A DNA stretch of 52,165 nucleotides from Methylobacterium sp. BTF04 (GTDB lineage Bacteria; Pseudomonadota; Alphaproteobacteria; Rhizobiales; Beijerinckiaceae): positions 1 to 52,165 of the forward strand of contig NZ_JAAHTB010000030.1 in the NCBI RefSeq assembly GCF_010692745.1, written 5' to 3'. Position numbers and translations under genes: made by a program. Shown piece by piece: positions 24,362 to 33,030 of the stretch. Under the pieces are notes generated by a model. It was not told the origin of the DNA and ran no database searches. It saw nothing but the letters and a program-made list of their open reading frames with translations. Each line of letters begins with the position of its first letter. The stretch's first letter is position 1.

Positions 24362-25135
24362 ATGCCACCCCACGAACCCCGCTCCGTCCTCCGCGTGCTG
24401 ATCCTTCTCGTTCTCGCCCTGTTTCTGCTGCCGCTCGGCACGCACGCCCTGTGGTGGATGGTGCGTGGCGGCGGCGCGCCGGACTGGGCGGTGGCCGACT
24501 GGTCGAGTGCCGGGCTGCTGAAGGCGCCGAAGGCCGGAGACCCCGCCTTGGTCCGCGTCTACGCCGCCCGCGTCGGGCGTTGGCGCGGGATCTTCGCCCA
24601 TCACAGCTGGATCGTAGTCAAGGAGGCGGGCGCGTCGCGCTATACCCGGTACGACGTGGTCGGGTGGGGCATCCCAATGCGGACCGATGGCTGGGCGGCG
24701 GACGGACGCTGGTTCGGCAACACGCCGGAGCCGGTCCTGGCCCTCGACGGGGACGAGGCCGCGCGCGCGATCCCGGCGATCCGGGCAGCGGTGGCGGAAT
24801 ACCCCTACCGAGCGCTCGGCTCCTATTCGGTCTGGCCCGGACCGAACTCGAACACCTTCGCGGCGTACGTGCTGGCGCATATTCCGGGCATCGCCACCAC
24901 CTTGCTTCCGACCGCGCTCGGCAAGGATTGGACACCGGCGGGACAGATCGTCGAGCGGACGCCGAGCGGCACCGGTCTTCGGATCAGCCTCGGCGGCTAT
25001 GCCGGCATAACGCTCGGTTGGGTCGAGGGCATCGAAGTCAACCTGCTCGGGCTGGTGGCGGGGCTCGACCTGCGCCGACCTGCGCTCAAGCTGCCCGGAT
25101 GGGGTCGGATCGGCGTCGCGGGAGCCGAGACGTGA
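24362..25135 (+). CDS. DUF3750 domain-containing membrane-anchored protein
   Basis: A 257-residue protein with one N-terminal hydrophobic helix (VLRVLILLVLALFLLPLG) and a globular domain matching DUF3750, with FAHHSWIVVKEAGASRYTRY and GSYSVWPGPNSNTFAAYVL. The paired His and the PNSNTF segment are well placed for an active site, but no activity is known. The domain is probably periplasmic. The stop overlaps the GNAT start (GTGA, 25132-25135). Confidence 0.84.
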   Translation: MPPHEPRSVLRVLILLVLALFLLPLGTHALWWMVRGGGAPDWAVADWSSAGLLKAPKAGDPALVRVYAARVGRWRGIFAHHSWIVVKEAGASRYTRYDVVGWGIPMRTDGWAADGRWFGNTPEPVLALDGDEAARAIPAIRAAVAEYPYRALGSYSVWPGPNSNTFAAYVLAHIPGIATTLLPTALGKDWTPAGQIVERTPSGTGLRISLGGYAGITLGWVEGIEVNLLGLVAGLDLRRPALKLPGWGRIGVAGAET

Positions 25136-25623
25136 GCAACCTGATGATCCGCCCGGCGACGCGCGCCGACGACGACGCGGTCTGGGCGATCCTCGAGCCG
25201 ACGATCCGGGCCGGCGAGACCTACGCTCTGCCCCGCGACGGCACCCGGGTTCAGATGCTCGCGTACTGGTTCGCCGCCGGCAACCATGTCTTCGTGGCCG
25301 AGGTCGGCGGCGACGTCCTCGGAACCTATGCCCTGCGGGCGAACCAGCACGGGGGAGGGGCGCATATCGCCAATGCGGGCTTCATGACCCATCCGGATGC
25401 CACCGGGCGCGGCATCGCCCGCGCCATGGGCGTGCATGCCATCGAGACGGCGGCATCCCTCGGCTTCCTGGCGATGCAGTTCAACTTCGTCGTCGCCAGC
25501 AACACCCGCGCGGTGTCCCTGTGGAAGGGGCTCGGTTTCAGCGAGGTCGGGCGCCTGCCGGGCGCCTTCCGGCACCCCGTCGACGGTCTCGTCGATGCCC
25601 TCGTGATGCATCGCAGGCTGTAA
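25132..25623 (+). CDS. GNAT family N-acetyltransferase
   Basis: A 163-residue acetyltransferase. After MIRPATRADDDAVWAI the GNAT fold follows, with the acetyl-CoA site at about residues 85-97 (HPDATGRGIARAMG, the Q/RxxGxG/A equivalent) and NTRAVSLWKGLGF near the end, typical of the fold. The acceptor substrate is unknown. The GTG at 25132 is coupled by a four-base overlap to the DUF3750 gene; an ATG four codons later is possible. The ferredoxin gene begins 37 bases downstream, so all five genes to 28484 may share a transcript. Confidence 0.86.
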   Translation: MSNLMIRPATRADDDAVWAILEPTIRAGETYALPRDGTRVQMLAYWFAAGNHVFVAEVGGDVLGTYALRANQHGGGAHIANAGFMTHPDATGRGIARAMGVHAIETAASLGFLAMQFNFVVASNTRAVSLWKGLGFSEVGRLPGAFRHPVDGLVDALVMHRRL

Positions 25624-25660
25624 TCGGGAACCGCACGTCCTCAGAGTGCTTTCAGCCATC

Positions 25661-25936
25661 ATGCCAGATCACCGATCCGACCAGGCCGGCCTCCAGCCGG
25701 AGCCCGCCCCCGCGCGTGCCGCACGGCCGCTCCGGGTGTCCGTCGACCTCAATCGCTGCCAGGCCTATGCCCAGTGCTGCTATGCGGCACCGGACCATTT
25801 CGTCTTGCATGGGCGCGAGGCGCTGTACTACGACCCCGCCCCCGACGCCGCCGCGCGACTGGAGATCGAGCGGGCTCGCATCGCCTGTCCGGTCCAGGCC
25901 ATCCATGTCGAAGATGCCGGATCGCACGGTCGATGA
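25661..25936 (+). CDS. P450-type [3Fe-4S] ferredoxin
   Basis: A 91-residue ferredoxin. After a Pro/Ala-rich N-terminal extension of about 24 residues the domain starts VSVDLNRCQAYAQCC. C33, C39 and C76 (in IACPVQAIHV) fit the three-cysteine pattern of single-cluster [3Fe-4S] ferredoxins that serve bacterial P450s, with Ala where a fourth ligand would be. An extra Cys (C40) adjoins C39. It would pass electrons from the reductase encoded next to the P450 after it. The three frames overlap by ATGA quartets, so stoichiometric coupled translation is likely. The ATG at 25661 is preferred; a GTG at 25646 is in frame. Confidence 0.9.
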   Translation: MPDHRSDQAGLQPEPAPARAARPLRVSVDLNRCQAYAQCCYAAPDHFVLHGREALYYDPAPDAAARLEIERARIACPVQAIHVEDAGSHGR

Positions 25937-27231
25937 CGGTGGCTCAAGAGCGCGCCCTCGTCATTGGCGCATCCCTGGCGGGGCTGCGCGGCGCCGAAAG
26001 CCTTCGGCGGGCGGGCTTTACCGGGCCGGTCACCATCGTCGGGGCGGAACCGCATGCGCCCTACGATCGGCCACCCCTGTCGAAGCACGTCCTGACCGGC
26101 GAGGTTCCGGCGGACGCGACGACCCTGCCGAACCTCACCGCCCTCGATGCCGATTGGCGCCTCGGCGTGGCGGCGACGACGCTCGACCGCCACAACCGCG
26201 TCGTTGGTCTCGCCACCGGCGAAGCCCTCGCCTACGACCGATTGCTCATCGCGACCGGCACGCGCGCGCGTGAATGGCCGGACGCCGCGCAAGGGCGGCT
26301 CGCCGGCGTGTTCACCCTGCGCAACCGTGACGATGCGGCAGCCTTGCGCCGGGCGCTCACAGCCGGCCCGAGCCGGGTTCTCGTGGTGGGGGGCGGCTTC
26401 ATCGGATGCGAGGTCGCCGCGTCCTGCCGGGCGCTCGGCCTGCCCGTCACCCTTGTGGAGACCGGGCCGACGCCGCTGGCGCGGGTGCTTGGCCAAAATC
26501 TCGGCGCAGTGGTAGCGGCGATGCACGAGGGTCTCGGCGTCGTGATCCGCAGCGGTACTAAGGTCGAGCGTCTCGAAGATGACGGCAGCGGCCACGTCAC
26601 CGGCGCGCGCCTCGACGATGGCAGTACCGTCGCCGCATCGGTCGTGGTGGTGGCCCTCGGCGCGGTGCGTAACACCGAATGGCTGGCGGGATCGGGCCTG
26701 TCCTTCGATACCGACGGCGTCGATTGCGATGCGAATGGCCATGCCGTCGATGCCGACGGCCGGCCCGATCCGCGCATCGCCGCCGCGGGCGATGTCGCCC
26801 GCTTTCCACATCCCCTCTATGACGGCCGCCGGGTCGCCCTCGAACATTGGGGACATGCGGTGGCGCAGGCCGAACATGCCGGGCGCCTGCTCGCCGGAAC
26901 CAGGCCCGGCGCGGCCTACGCGGAACTCCCGGCATTCTGGTCGTCGCAAGGCGGCATCACCATCAAGTCGGTGGGACTGACGGAAGGAGCCGACGGCCTC
27001 GTCATCGCCCAAGGCGACCCGAAGCAGGGCCGCTTCCTCGCGGTCTATGGCCGGGCCGGGCGTTGCATCGCCGCCGTGTCGTTCGATTGCGCGCGCTGGC
27101 TCCCGGCCTATGCCGAGCAGATCAGAGCGGGCAGCCCGTTTCCGCCCATCCGGGGAGCGACCGACCAGGGCGCCCTGACGATCCTGTCGCCGGGATTCCC
27201 CGAACAGCGCCGCCCCGAGGTTTCCCGATGA
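25933..27231 (+). CDS. FAD-dependent ferredoxin reductase
   Basis: A 432-residue pyridine-nucleotide-disulfide-type oxidoreductase of the putidaredoxin/rhodocoxin reductase group. The FAD motif is VIGASLAGLRGAESLR (residues about 9-24), then YDRPPLSK near the flavin. The NAD(P)H motif is VLVVGGGFIGCEVAAS (about 150), and AAGDVARFPHP is the second FAD site. The C-terminal domain includes FWSSQGGITIKSVGL, typical of these reductases. It should move electrons from NAD(P)H to the ferredoxin. Coupled by four-base overlaps on both sides. Confidence 0.92.
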   Translation: MTVAQERALVIGASLAGLRGAESLRRAGFTGPVTIVGAEPHAPYDRPPLSKHVLTGEVPADATTLPNLTALDADWRLGVAATTLDRHNRVVGLATGEALAYDRLLIATGTRAREWPDAAQGRLAGVFTLRNRDDAAALRRALTAGPSRVLVVGGGFIGCEVAASCRALGLPVTLVETGPTPLARVLGQNLGAVVAAMHEGLGVVIRSGTKVERLEDDGSGHVTGARLDDGSTVAASVVVVALGAVRNTEWLAGSGLSFDTDGVDCDANGHAVDADGRPDPRIAAAGDVARFPHPLYDGRRVALEHWGHAVAQAEHAGRLLAGTRPGAAYAELPAFWSSQGGITIKSVGLTEGADGLVIAQGDPKQGRFLAVYGRAGRCIAAVSFDCARWLPAYAEQIRAGSPFPPIRGATDQGALTILSPGFPEQRRPEVSR

Positions 27232-28484
27232 GCGACGTCACCCTGTTCGCGCAGGTAAAAGATCCGGAAAACCGGCCAAACCCCTATCCGCTCTACGCAA
27301 AGCTGCGCGACACCCCTGTCTCGCATCAGGACGACGGCACGCAGGACGGCATTTGGGTCGCTTCCACCCATGCGGCGATCAGCAGCCTGTTGCACGATCC
27401 CCGGATCAGTTCGGAGACGCTACCCGCCGCTGACCGGCCACGCACCGGCAACCCGTTCATCGACTGGGTGGTGAAGCCGATCCGCGATCGGATCACCGAT
27501 ACCCATCGCCCCTTCATCTTCCGCGATCCGCCGGACCACGACACCCTGCGCGCCGCGGTGATGCACGAGTTCACGCGAGAGCGGGTGCGGGGGTTGCGCG
27601 GCCGAGCCGATACGTTGGTCGAAGACATCCTGGCAAAGCATTGCAACGCCAGGGACATCGATATCGTCAGCGATCTCGCCTATCCGCTTCCCGTCACGGT
27701 GATCTGCGAATTGCTCGGGGTGCCGGCGGACGACGAACCGAAATTCCACGACTGGGCGACGCAGCTCGCCACCGCTCTGGAGCCCGATACGCTCACCGAC
27801 GACGCTCTGAGGGCGGAGAACAGCCGGACCTTCGACGCGATCTCGGACTACATGAGCGGCCTGATCGCGCAGAAGCGAAAGGCCCCGAAGGACGACATGC
27901 TGTCGGGGCTGGCGGCGGGCAAGGCGCCCGGCGTGCCGGCCATGGGCACCTACGATCTCATCGCCACATCGATCCTGATGCTGGTGGCCGGTCACGAGAC
28001 CACGGTGAACCTGATCACCAACGGCATGCTCGCTTTGCTCCGCAACCCGCACGAATTGCAGCGGCTGCGCGACGACCCGGCCCGCGCCCCGCGTCTGATC
28101 GAGGAGTTGCTACGCTACGATCCGCCGGTCCAGTTCCGCAACCGGACGACGCTCGCCGAGATCGGCATCGCCGGTACGACGATCCCGAAAGGTGTGTCCG
28201 TGGTCCTGCTCCTCGCCTCCGGCAACCGCGACCCGGCGGCCTTTAGCGACCCCGAGCGTTTCGATCCCGACCGCAGCGACAACCGCCATCTCGGCTTCGG
28301 CGGCAGCCTGCATTATTGCGTCGGCGCGCCACTGGCCCGGTTCGAGGCGGAGGCGGCCCTGGTGGCACTGGCCCGGCGCCTGAACAATCCGCGGCTGATC
28401 GCCGATCCGCCGCCCTATCGGCCGGGCTCGGCCCTGCGCGGCCCCAAGCACCTGCGCCTCTCCATCGACGGTCTCACCGGCTGA
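27228..28484 (+). CDS. Cytochrome P450 monooxygenase
   Basis: A 418-residue soluble class I P450. The I helix has LMLVAGHETTVN (about residue 250), the K helix EELLR (ExxR, about 290), and the haem ligand loop reads FGGSLHYCVGAPLARFE with the Cys thiolate at about 364. With the adjacent ferredoxin and reductase it forms a complete three-component hydroxylase chain. No terpene cyclase, polyketide or other tailoring gene is nearby, so the substrate is open; fatty acid, terpenoid or aromatic oxidation are all possible. It ends the transcript run, and the next gene starts 160 bases later. Confidence 0.93.
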   Translation: MSDVTLFAQVKDPENRPNPYPLYAKLRDTPVSHQDDGTQDGIWVASTHAAISSLLHDPRISSETLPAADRPRTGNPFIDWVVKPIRDRITDTHRPFIFRDPPDHDTLRAAVMHEFTRERVRGLRGRADTLVEDILAKHCNARDIDIVSDLAYPLPVTVICELLGVPADDEPKFHDWATQLATALEPDTLTDDALRAENSRTFDAISDYMSGLIAQKRKAPKDDMLSGLAAGKAPGVPAMGTYDLIATSILMLVAGHETTVNLITNGMLALLRNPHELQRLRDDPARAPRLIEELLRYDPPVQFRNRTTLAEIGIAGTTIPKGVSVVLLLASGNRDPAAFSDPERFDPDRSDNRHLGFGGSLHYCVGAPLARFEAEAALVALARRLNNPRLIADPPPYRPGSALRGPKHLRLSIDGLTG

Positions 28485-28646
28485 GGCACCCGCGCCACAC
28501 CAGCCCCGAAAAGTCGGAGTCGCTCCCTCGAATCCCCTGCCGGCTCCGGGACTTGCCTTGCCGCCAGCGCAATTGCCGGTGAGGCAACGGGCACGCGGGG
28601 CGTCGAGACCGATGCTCCCGCGACTCGTGTTCGGGAATTGCAATTC

Positions 28647-29243
28647 ATGCCGCGTCCGCTCCTGTCGACAGCCGCCCTCCTTGCGCTCGCCGCCAGCCTC
28701 GGCGCCTGCGCCACCCAGCGCTTCGACGGGCCGGTACGCGGACGCGCCGGTCCGGGCCCACAGGCCTCCCTCGAATCCGTCGCACCCATCATGCCGTCCG
28801 GCCCGGTGACGTCGTCCCCCCTCGCACCGCCGCCCGGTGCCACCGCCGCTCCGGCGGATCTGCCGCCCGTGGGCGGCACCGTCGCCGTAGCGCCCTCCAC
28901 CCCCATCATCGCAGAGCCCAGCATCGCGCCCGTGGCGCCGCCACCGCCGCCGGTGGTGTCGAGCGGGCGCTCCTCGGTGGTCGGCAGCTGGAACGCCAAG
29001 GATGCCACCGGCGCGAGTTGCAAGGTCTCGCTGTCGAGCGCGCCGGCCCTGGACCTCTACAAGGCGAACGCGTCCGGTTGCCCCAACAAGGATCTGGCGA
29101 AGGTCACGGCCTGGGATTATCGCGACGGCGAGGTCTATCTCTACCAGCCCGGCGGCACCGTGACGGCCCGCCTTCGCCAGGGCGGCGGCGCCTTGGACGG
29201 GGCGCTCTCGAAGTCCGGCGCCTCCCTGGCGATGGTGCGCTGA
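28647..29243 (+). CDS. Omp19-like lipoprotein with protease-inhibitor (AprI/Inh) domain
   Basis: A 198-residue lipoprotein: a signal peptide with lipobox LGAC (lipidated Cys at about residue 24), a long Pro/Ala/Val linker, then a C-terminal beta-barrel-like domain of about 95 residues starting VVGSWNAKDATGASCKVSL. It contains a second cysteine (ASGCPNKD) and YDGEVYLYQ-type strands (seen as RDGEVYLYQPGG). This matches the Inh/Omp19 fold, which inhibits proteases in Brucella Omp19 and AprI. It would sit in the outer membrane, facing the periplasm or surface. The ATG at 28647 is used; an in-frame TTG lies three codons upstream. Confidence 0.82.
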   Translation: MPRPLLSTAALLALAASLGACATQRFDGPVRGRAGPGPQASLESVAPIMPSGPVTSSPLAPPPGATAAPADLPPVGGTVAVAPSTPIIAEPSIAPVAPPPPPVVSSGRSSVVGSWNAKDATGASCKVSLSSAPALDLYKANASGCPNKDLAKVTAWDYRDGEVYLYQPGGTVTARLRQGGGALDGALSKSGASLAMVR

Positions 29244-29287
29244 GGGGAAGGCGTTGAGCCCACTCCCACGCCAATCGATCGCATATT

Positions 29288-29299
29288 TTGTATATACAA
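29288..29299. promoter_or_regulatory. Candidate BrnA/BrnT operator
   Basis: TTGTATATACAA is a perfect 12-base palindrome 20 bases before the brnT start, in an AT-rich patch. BrnA antitoxins repress their own promoter, so a site here is expected. The exact BrnA site in this species is inferred. Confidence 0.5.
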
Positions 29300-29318
29300 T
29301 CTAACTATCGACGTTAGA

Positions 29319-29594
29319 ATGTTGATCGTATGGGATGAACTCAAGCGTGAAACCAACTTGGCCAAGCACGGTCTGGACTTCGCCGATTTCTCGACACGGT
29401 TCGATTTCGAGGCAGCGGTCCAGGTCGACGCGAATGCGGTTGCGTCTGGTCCGGCTCGGTTCAAGTTGATCGGTGAGTTCGAGGGCAGGCTCGTCGTCGC
29501 CGCCATTCTGGCGCCGCTCGGAACCGAGGCCTTGGCGCTGATCAGCCTCAGGCGTGCGAGCCGGCGCGAGAGGAGTTTCTATGACGAAGCGTGA
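29319..29594 (+). CDS. brnT: BrnT family type II toxin
   Basis: A 91-residue RelE-fold ribonuclease toxin. It has the family features IVWDELKRETNLAKHGLDF at the start and LISLRRASRRERSFYDEA at the end, with the basic residues and the RxxxRRERxxY helix used for RNA cleavage. BrnT stops growth by cutting RNA when its partner is lost. As usual for this family the toxin comes first and overlaps the antitoxin (14 bases, 29581-29594). A palindrome lies just upstream. Confidence 0.9.
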   Translation: MLIVWDELKRETNLAKHGLDFADFSTRFDFEAAVQVDANAVASGPARFKLIGEFEGRLVVAAILAPLGTEALALISLRRASRRERSFYDEA

Positions 29595-29889
29595 TCCGAT
29601 CACCGATGCCGAGGAAGCCGAGATCCAGGCCGGCATCGCCTCCGACCCGGATAATCCGGAGTGGACGGAGAGCGATTTCAAGAATGCACGCCCGTTCGTC
29701 GAGGCCTTTCCTGCCCTGGCTGCGCAAATCCGTCGGGCACGGGGCCCTCAGAAGGCACCGACCAAACAGCTCGTCAGCCTTCGGCTGGATCAGGATATCG
29801 TCGAGCGCTTCAAAGCGAGCGGTCCCGGCTGGCAGTCGCGCATGAACGAAGCGCTGCGGCGGGCCTCCGAAAACCTGTCTCGGGTCTGA
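29581..29889 (+). CDS. brnA: BrnA family antitoxin
   Basis: A 102-residue antitoxin. The N-terminal part (about 1-60, acidic, DPDNPEWTESDF) wraps the toxin. The C-terminal ribbon-helix-helix domain (KQLVSLRLDQDIVERFKASG and WQSRMNEALRRA) binds operator DNA. A good AGGAG precedes the ATG inside brnT, so translation can reinitiate. It neutralises BrnT and should repress the operon together with it. Confidence 0.9.
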   Translation: MTKRDPITDAEEAEIQAGIASDPDNPEWTESDFKNARPFVEAFPALAAQIRRARGPQKAPTKQLVSLRLDQDIVERFKASGPGWQSRMNEALRRASENLSRV

Positions 29890-29993
29890 GGGAGAGCGCT
29901 TTCCGCGATCCTCGGATCACGTAAACACCTCTCCCTCTTTGCGCGGTCGCATTTTCTTCACGCGAGCCGGCATTTACCTCGCTGGAAAATGCT

Positions 29994-31667
29994 CTACGGA
30001 TTCACCCGCAGCCCGAGCAGGAACGTGTTCGACTGGAAGCTCGACCCCTGCACCGAACTGTCGATGCGCTGGTAGATGTAGCTGCCGCGCAGCGCGAGCC
30101 AGCGGTTGAAGCGGTAGTCGAACCGCGCGGTGGCGGAGAAGCCGCGTTCGGTGATGTTCACGCGGTCGTAGTCGCTCGACAGGTAGCCGATTCCGCCGAT
30201 CAGCGAGAGGTTGCGCAGGAGGTCGTGCTGGACCTCGAGGGTCGCGGCCTGGGTGAACACGCCGCTCGATCCCACGATCGAGGTCTCGACGATGCCGGTG
30301 GTGGCGTTGAGGCGTACCGAAGTCAGCGGGCTCGCCGCCCAGATCACGCTGGCGTTGACCACGGGCGCGGTGAGGTCGCGCAGGGTCGGATCGACGTAGT
30401 TGCGGTGCTGAAGACCGAGGGAGACCTCGCCCGAGACGAAGCGGGTCAAGGCGAAGGTCGCGCCGGCGCCGACGGTGATGCCGTCGGAGTCGCGCCGGAT
30501 ACCGGTGGAATCCACCCGCAGGTCGTAGATTCGGGTATCGGCCAGGACGTCGACGAAGGGCGTGATGTCCGGCGTCAGCTCGTAGCCGGCGCGCAGGTTG
30601 AGGCCGTACTGGTTGAGATTGCGGTCGCTCTGCCTCAGGATCGTCCCGTTGGTGAGTTGCGCGTCCTCGTATTCCGAACGGTCGAGGAGACCGCGCACCG
30701 AGACCTTCAGCCGGTTGAACGACTCGGTGACGCCCACGGTGGTGCCGTAGCTGGCGATGAGCGGCCGGGTGGTCACCGTCGAGGCGAGGTCGGGCGTGCC
30801 CGCCCGCTGGGTCTCGAGCAGGAAGCGGCCCTCGACGTCGATGCGGGTGTCGCGGTTGGCGTCGATGCGCAGGCGTGTGGTGCCGGCGCCGTTGGGCCGG
30901 CTCGCCCCCTGGTTGTCGGGAAAATCGAGGTAGCCGCCGCGCAATTCACCACTGAGCTCGCTCGCCGACCAGTCGCTGCGGAAGGCGAGTTCGCCCTCCG
31001 TACGCAGGGCCACGGAGGGCTTGGCCAGCCGCCGCGTGATCTGGTCGGGATTGGTGTCGTAGCCGATGCTCTGCTGGATCGCCGGCAGGAAGGTGAAGGT
31101 CCCGACCTTGATGCCCAGAGGCGCATAGGCGTCGTCCACCGCGAGCGGCGGCCGGAAGATGCTTCCCAGCAGGAAGCCCGGCGTCTGCAGGCCGGCGAGC
31201 GGCAGCGTGGTGGCCAGCGGTACGCCGACCACCGGCGTGCGGACCACCGGCGTCAGCCGCAGATCGTATGGCGTCACCTGGGTGATCGCGCGGGTGATCC
31301 GGGTCGTGGCCGAGCCGAAGCGGCGCGGCGGGGCGGCGCGCTGGCGCAGGAAGCTCGTCGGATTGCGGTTGTTCGCGCCGCTGGTCGCGCCCGACGCGAT
31401 GGTGCTGCCGGACCGGGAACTGGGCGTGCGCGTCGCCAAGCCGGTCCCGGAGGCGGCCTCGCCGGTGGTGGCGGCACCACCGCTGTTCGACACGGTGCTG
31501 CCGCGCAGGCTCGAACCGGGGAGGGGATTGGAATCGAGGGTGGCGGGCGCATCGGTGCCCAACGGCACGGATTGCCCTGCAGCCGGACCGCCGGGCAGCA
31601 GCGCAGCCGCCAGGGCCAAGCCGCCGAGGCTCCGTGTCCGCCACCCTGCGATCGGCCGTACGCGCAT
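29994..31667 (-). CDS. Outer-membrane beta-barrel protein
   Basis: A 557-residue protein with a signal peptide (LGGLALAAALLPGGPAAG), a Ser/Gly/Ala/Thr-rich disordered stretch to about residue 110, and then a long C-terminal barrel of alternating strands (SIGYDTNPDQITRRLAKPSV, then repeated arginine-anchored strands). It ends FLLGLRVNP. It matches the uncharacterised outer-membrane family of COG5338 type found in Rhizobiales. It could be a porin or secretion-linked channel. The ATG at 31667 fits the signal peptide; a GTG 22 codons upstream is possible. It is divergent from kdsD across 306 bases. Confidence 0.78.
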   Translation of the reverse strand: MRVRPIAGWRTRSLGGLALAAALLPGGPAAGQSVPLGTDAPATLDSNPLPGSSLRGSTVSNSGGAATTGEAASGTGLATRTPSSRSGSTIASGATSGANNRNPTSFLRQRAAPPRRFGSATTRITRAITQVTPYDLRLTPVVRTPVVGVPLATTLPLAGLQTPGFLLGSIFRPPLAVDDAYAPLGIKVGTFTFLPAIQQSIGYDTNPDQITRRLAKPSVALRTEGELAFRSDWSASELSGELRGGYLDFPDNQGASRPNGAGTTRLRIDANRDTRIDVEGRFLLETQRAGTPDLASTVTTRPLIASYGTTVGVTESFNRLKVSVRGLLDRSEYEDAQLTNGTILRQSDRNLNQYGLNLRAGYELTPDITPFVDVLADTRIYDLRVDSTGIRRDSDGITVGAGATFALTRFVSGEVSLGLQHRNYVDPTLRDLTAPVVNASVIWAASPLTSVRLNATTGIVETSIVGSSGVFTQAATLEVQHDLLRNLSLIGGIGYLSSDYDRVNITERGFSATARFDYRFNRWLALRGSYIYQRIDSSVQGSSFQSNTFLLGLRVNP

Positions 31668-31973
31668 CACGGACAGACGTCTTTCGTCGTCCCGCAGCCC
31701 CGGAAGGGCGACGGGAGGCGAGGATCCGAGCACCAGCGCCCAGAGCCCCGGGGGAAGGGCGGCCCCGGGCTCTCCCTTCGGAGATCGCCGGCGCCATGGT
31801 TAACGGAGGTACAACCGGCAGGGTTAATGCAGCGTCAACGCAGCGCCGGATCGGTCCGAACTCGGCGCTTCGGAGACGGCGTGGAGTCGCCGTCCGACCA
31901 CATTCGCCGGCCATAGGCTCGGACAGGGTGCCCCTCGGGGCGCATCGATTCCGACGAGGGGGGACGGGCCGGG
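31668..31973. other. Divergent promoter region between the barrel gene and kdsD
   Basis: No credible gene. It contains TTAAC and TTAAT motifs around 31800-31830, but their spacing (about 20 bases) does not match the CtrA site. It probably holds both divergent promoters. Confidence 0.5.
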
Positions 31974-33026
31974 ATGGCTCCAGCAGATACGGCTTCGGCG
32001 CAGCGCGGCACGGCACGCTCCCTTCCGCCCGCGCAAGAACCCGCGCCCGTACCGTCACCTTCGCCGGCCGTCGCCTCGGCCCTGCGCACCATCGCCACCG
32101 AGCGCGACGGCCTGGCCTGCCTGATGGAATCCATCGGCAACGGTCTCGGCACGGCCTTCACCGCGGCGGTGGAGCGCCTCGTCACCGCGCGCGGCCGGGT
32201 GATCCTCACCGGCATGGGCAAATCGGGCCATATCGGTCGTAAGATCGCCGCGACCTTCGCCTCCACCGGCACCCCGGCGCTCTATGTCCACCCGGCCGAG
32301 GCGAGCCACGGCGATCTCGGCATGGTCCAGCCCGAGGACGTGGTGGTGGCCCTGTCCTGGTCGGGCGAAACGACGGAGCTTGCCGACATCATCGGCTATG
32401 CGCGCCGGTACCGGGTCGGGCTCATCGCGATCACCGCCAATGCCGGCTCGACCCTCGGGCGCGAGGCCGATGTCTGCCTGACGCTGCCGAAGGCCCGCGA
32501 GGCCTGCCCGAACGGGCTCGCCCCGACCACGTCCACCGCCATGCAGCTCGCCCTCGGCGACGCCCTCGCCATCGCGCTGCTGGAAGCGCGCGGCTTCTCG
32601 GCGCGGGAATTCGGCATCTACCATCCGGGCGGCCGTCTCGGCGCGTCGCTGCGTCAGGTCCGCGAAGTCATGCATGCGGGCGGGCAGATGCCACTGGTGA
32701 CACGCGGCACGCCGATGCGCGCGGCCATCGCCGAGATCGACGCCAAGGGCTTCGGCGCCGTGGTGGTGGTGGAGGAAGACGGACGCCTCGCCGGCATCGT
32801 CACCGACGGCGATCTGCGCCGCAACGTGTTCCGGCGCGATCTCGACAGTCTCGCGGTGGAGGCGCTGATGAGCGGCACGCCCCGCACCGTGAGCCCCGAG
32901 ACCCTGCTCGCCAAGGCGCTCGAGATCCAGGAATCGATGAAGATCACCTCGTTGATCGTCGTCGAGAACGAGCGTCCGGTCGGCCTCGTGCACTACCACG
33001 ACCTGCTCCGCTCCGGCGTCGCCTGA
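31974..33026 (+). CDS. kdsD: Arabinose-5-phosphate isomerase KdsD (KpsF/GutQ family)
   Basis: A 350-residue sugar-phosphate isomerase converting ribulose-5-phosphate to arabinose-5-phosphate, the first step towards KDO for lipopolysaccharide. A Pro-rich N-terminal extension of about 30 residues precedes the SIS domain (ILTGMGKSGHIGRKIAATF, SWSGETTEL and EASHGDLGMV). Two CBS domains fill the C-terminal third (GFGAVVVVEEDGRLAGIVTD and TSLIVVENERPVGLVHYHD). The His in FGIYHPGG is in the usual place. It converges with the GT61 gene, four bases from its stop, which also fits envelope polysaccharide work. Confidence 0.9.
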   Translation: MAPADTASAQRGTARSLPPAQEPAPVPSPSPAVASALRTIATERDGLACLMESIGNGLGTAFTAAVERLVTARGRVILTGMGKSGHIGRKIAATFASTGTPALYVHPAEASHGDLGMVQPEDVVVALSWSGETTELADIIGYARRYRVGLIAITANAGSTLGREADVCLTLPKAREACPNGLAPTTSTAMQLALGDALAIALLEARGFSAREFGIYHPGGRLGASLRQVREVMHAGGQMPLVTRGTPMRAAIAEIDAKGFGAVVVVEEDGRLAGIVTDGDLRRNVFRRDLDSLAVEALMSGTPRTVSPETLLAKALEIQESMKITSLIVVENERPVGLVHYHDLLRSGVA

Positions 33027-33030
33027 CGGA

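Noticed and set aside
31800..31835. CtrA-like TTAAC/TTAAT motifs before kdsD
   Set aside because: Spacing is about 20 bases, not the seven required for the full site.
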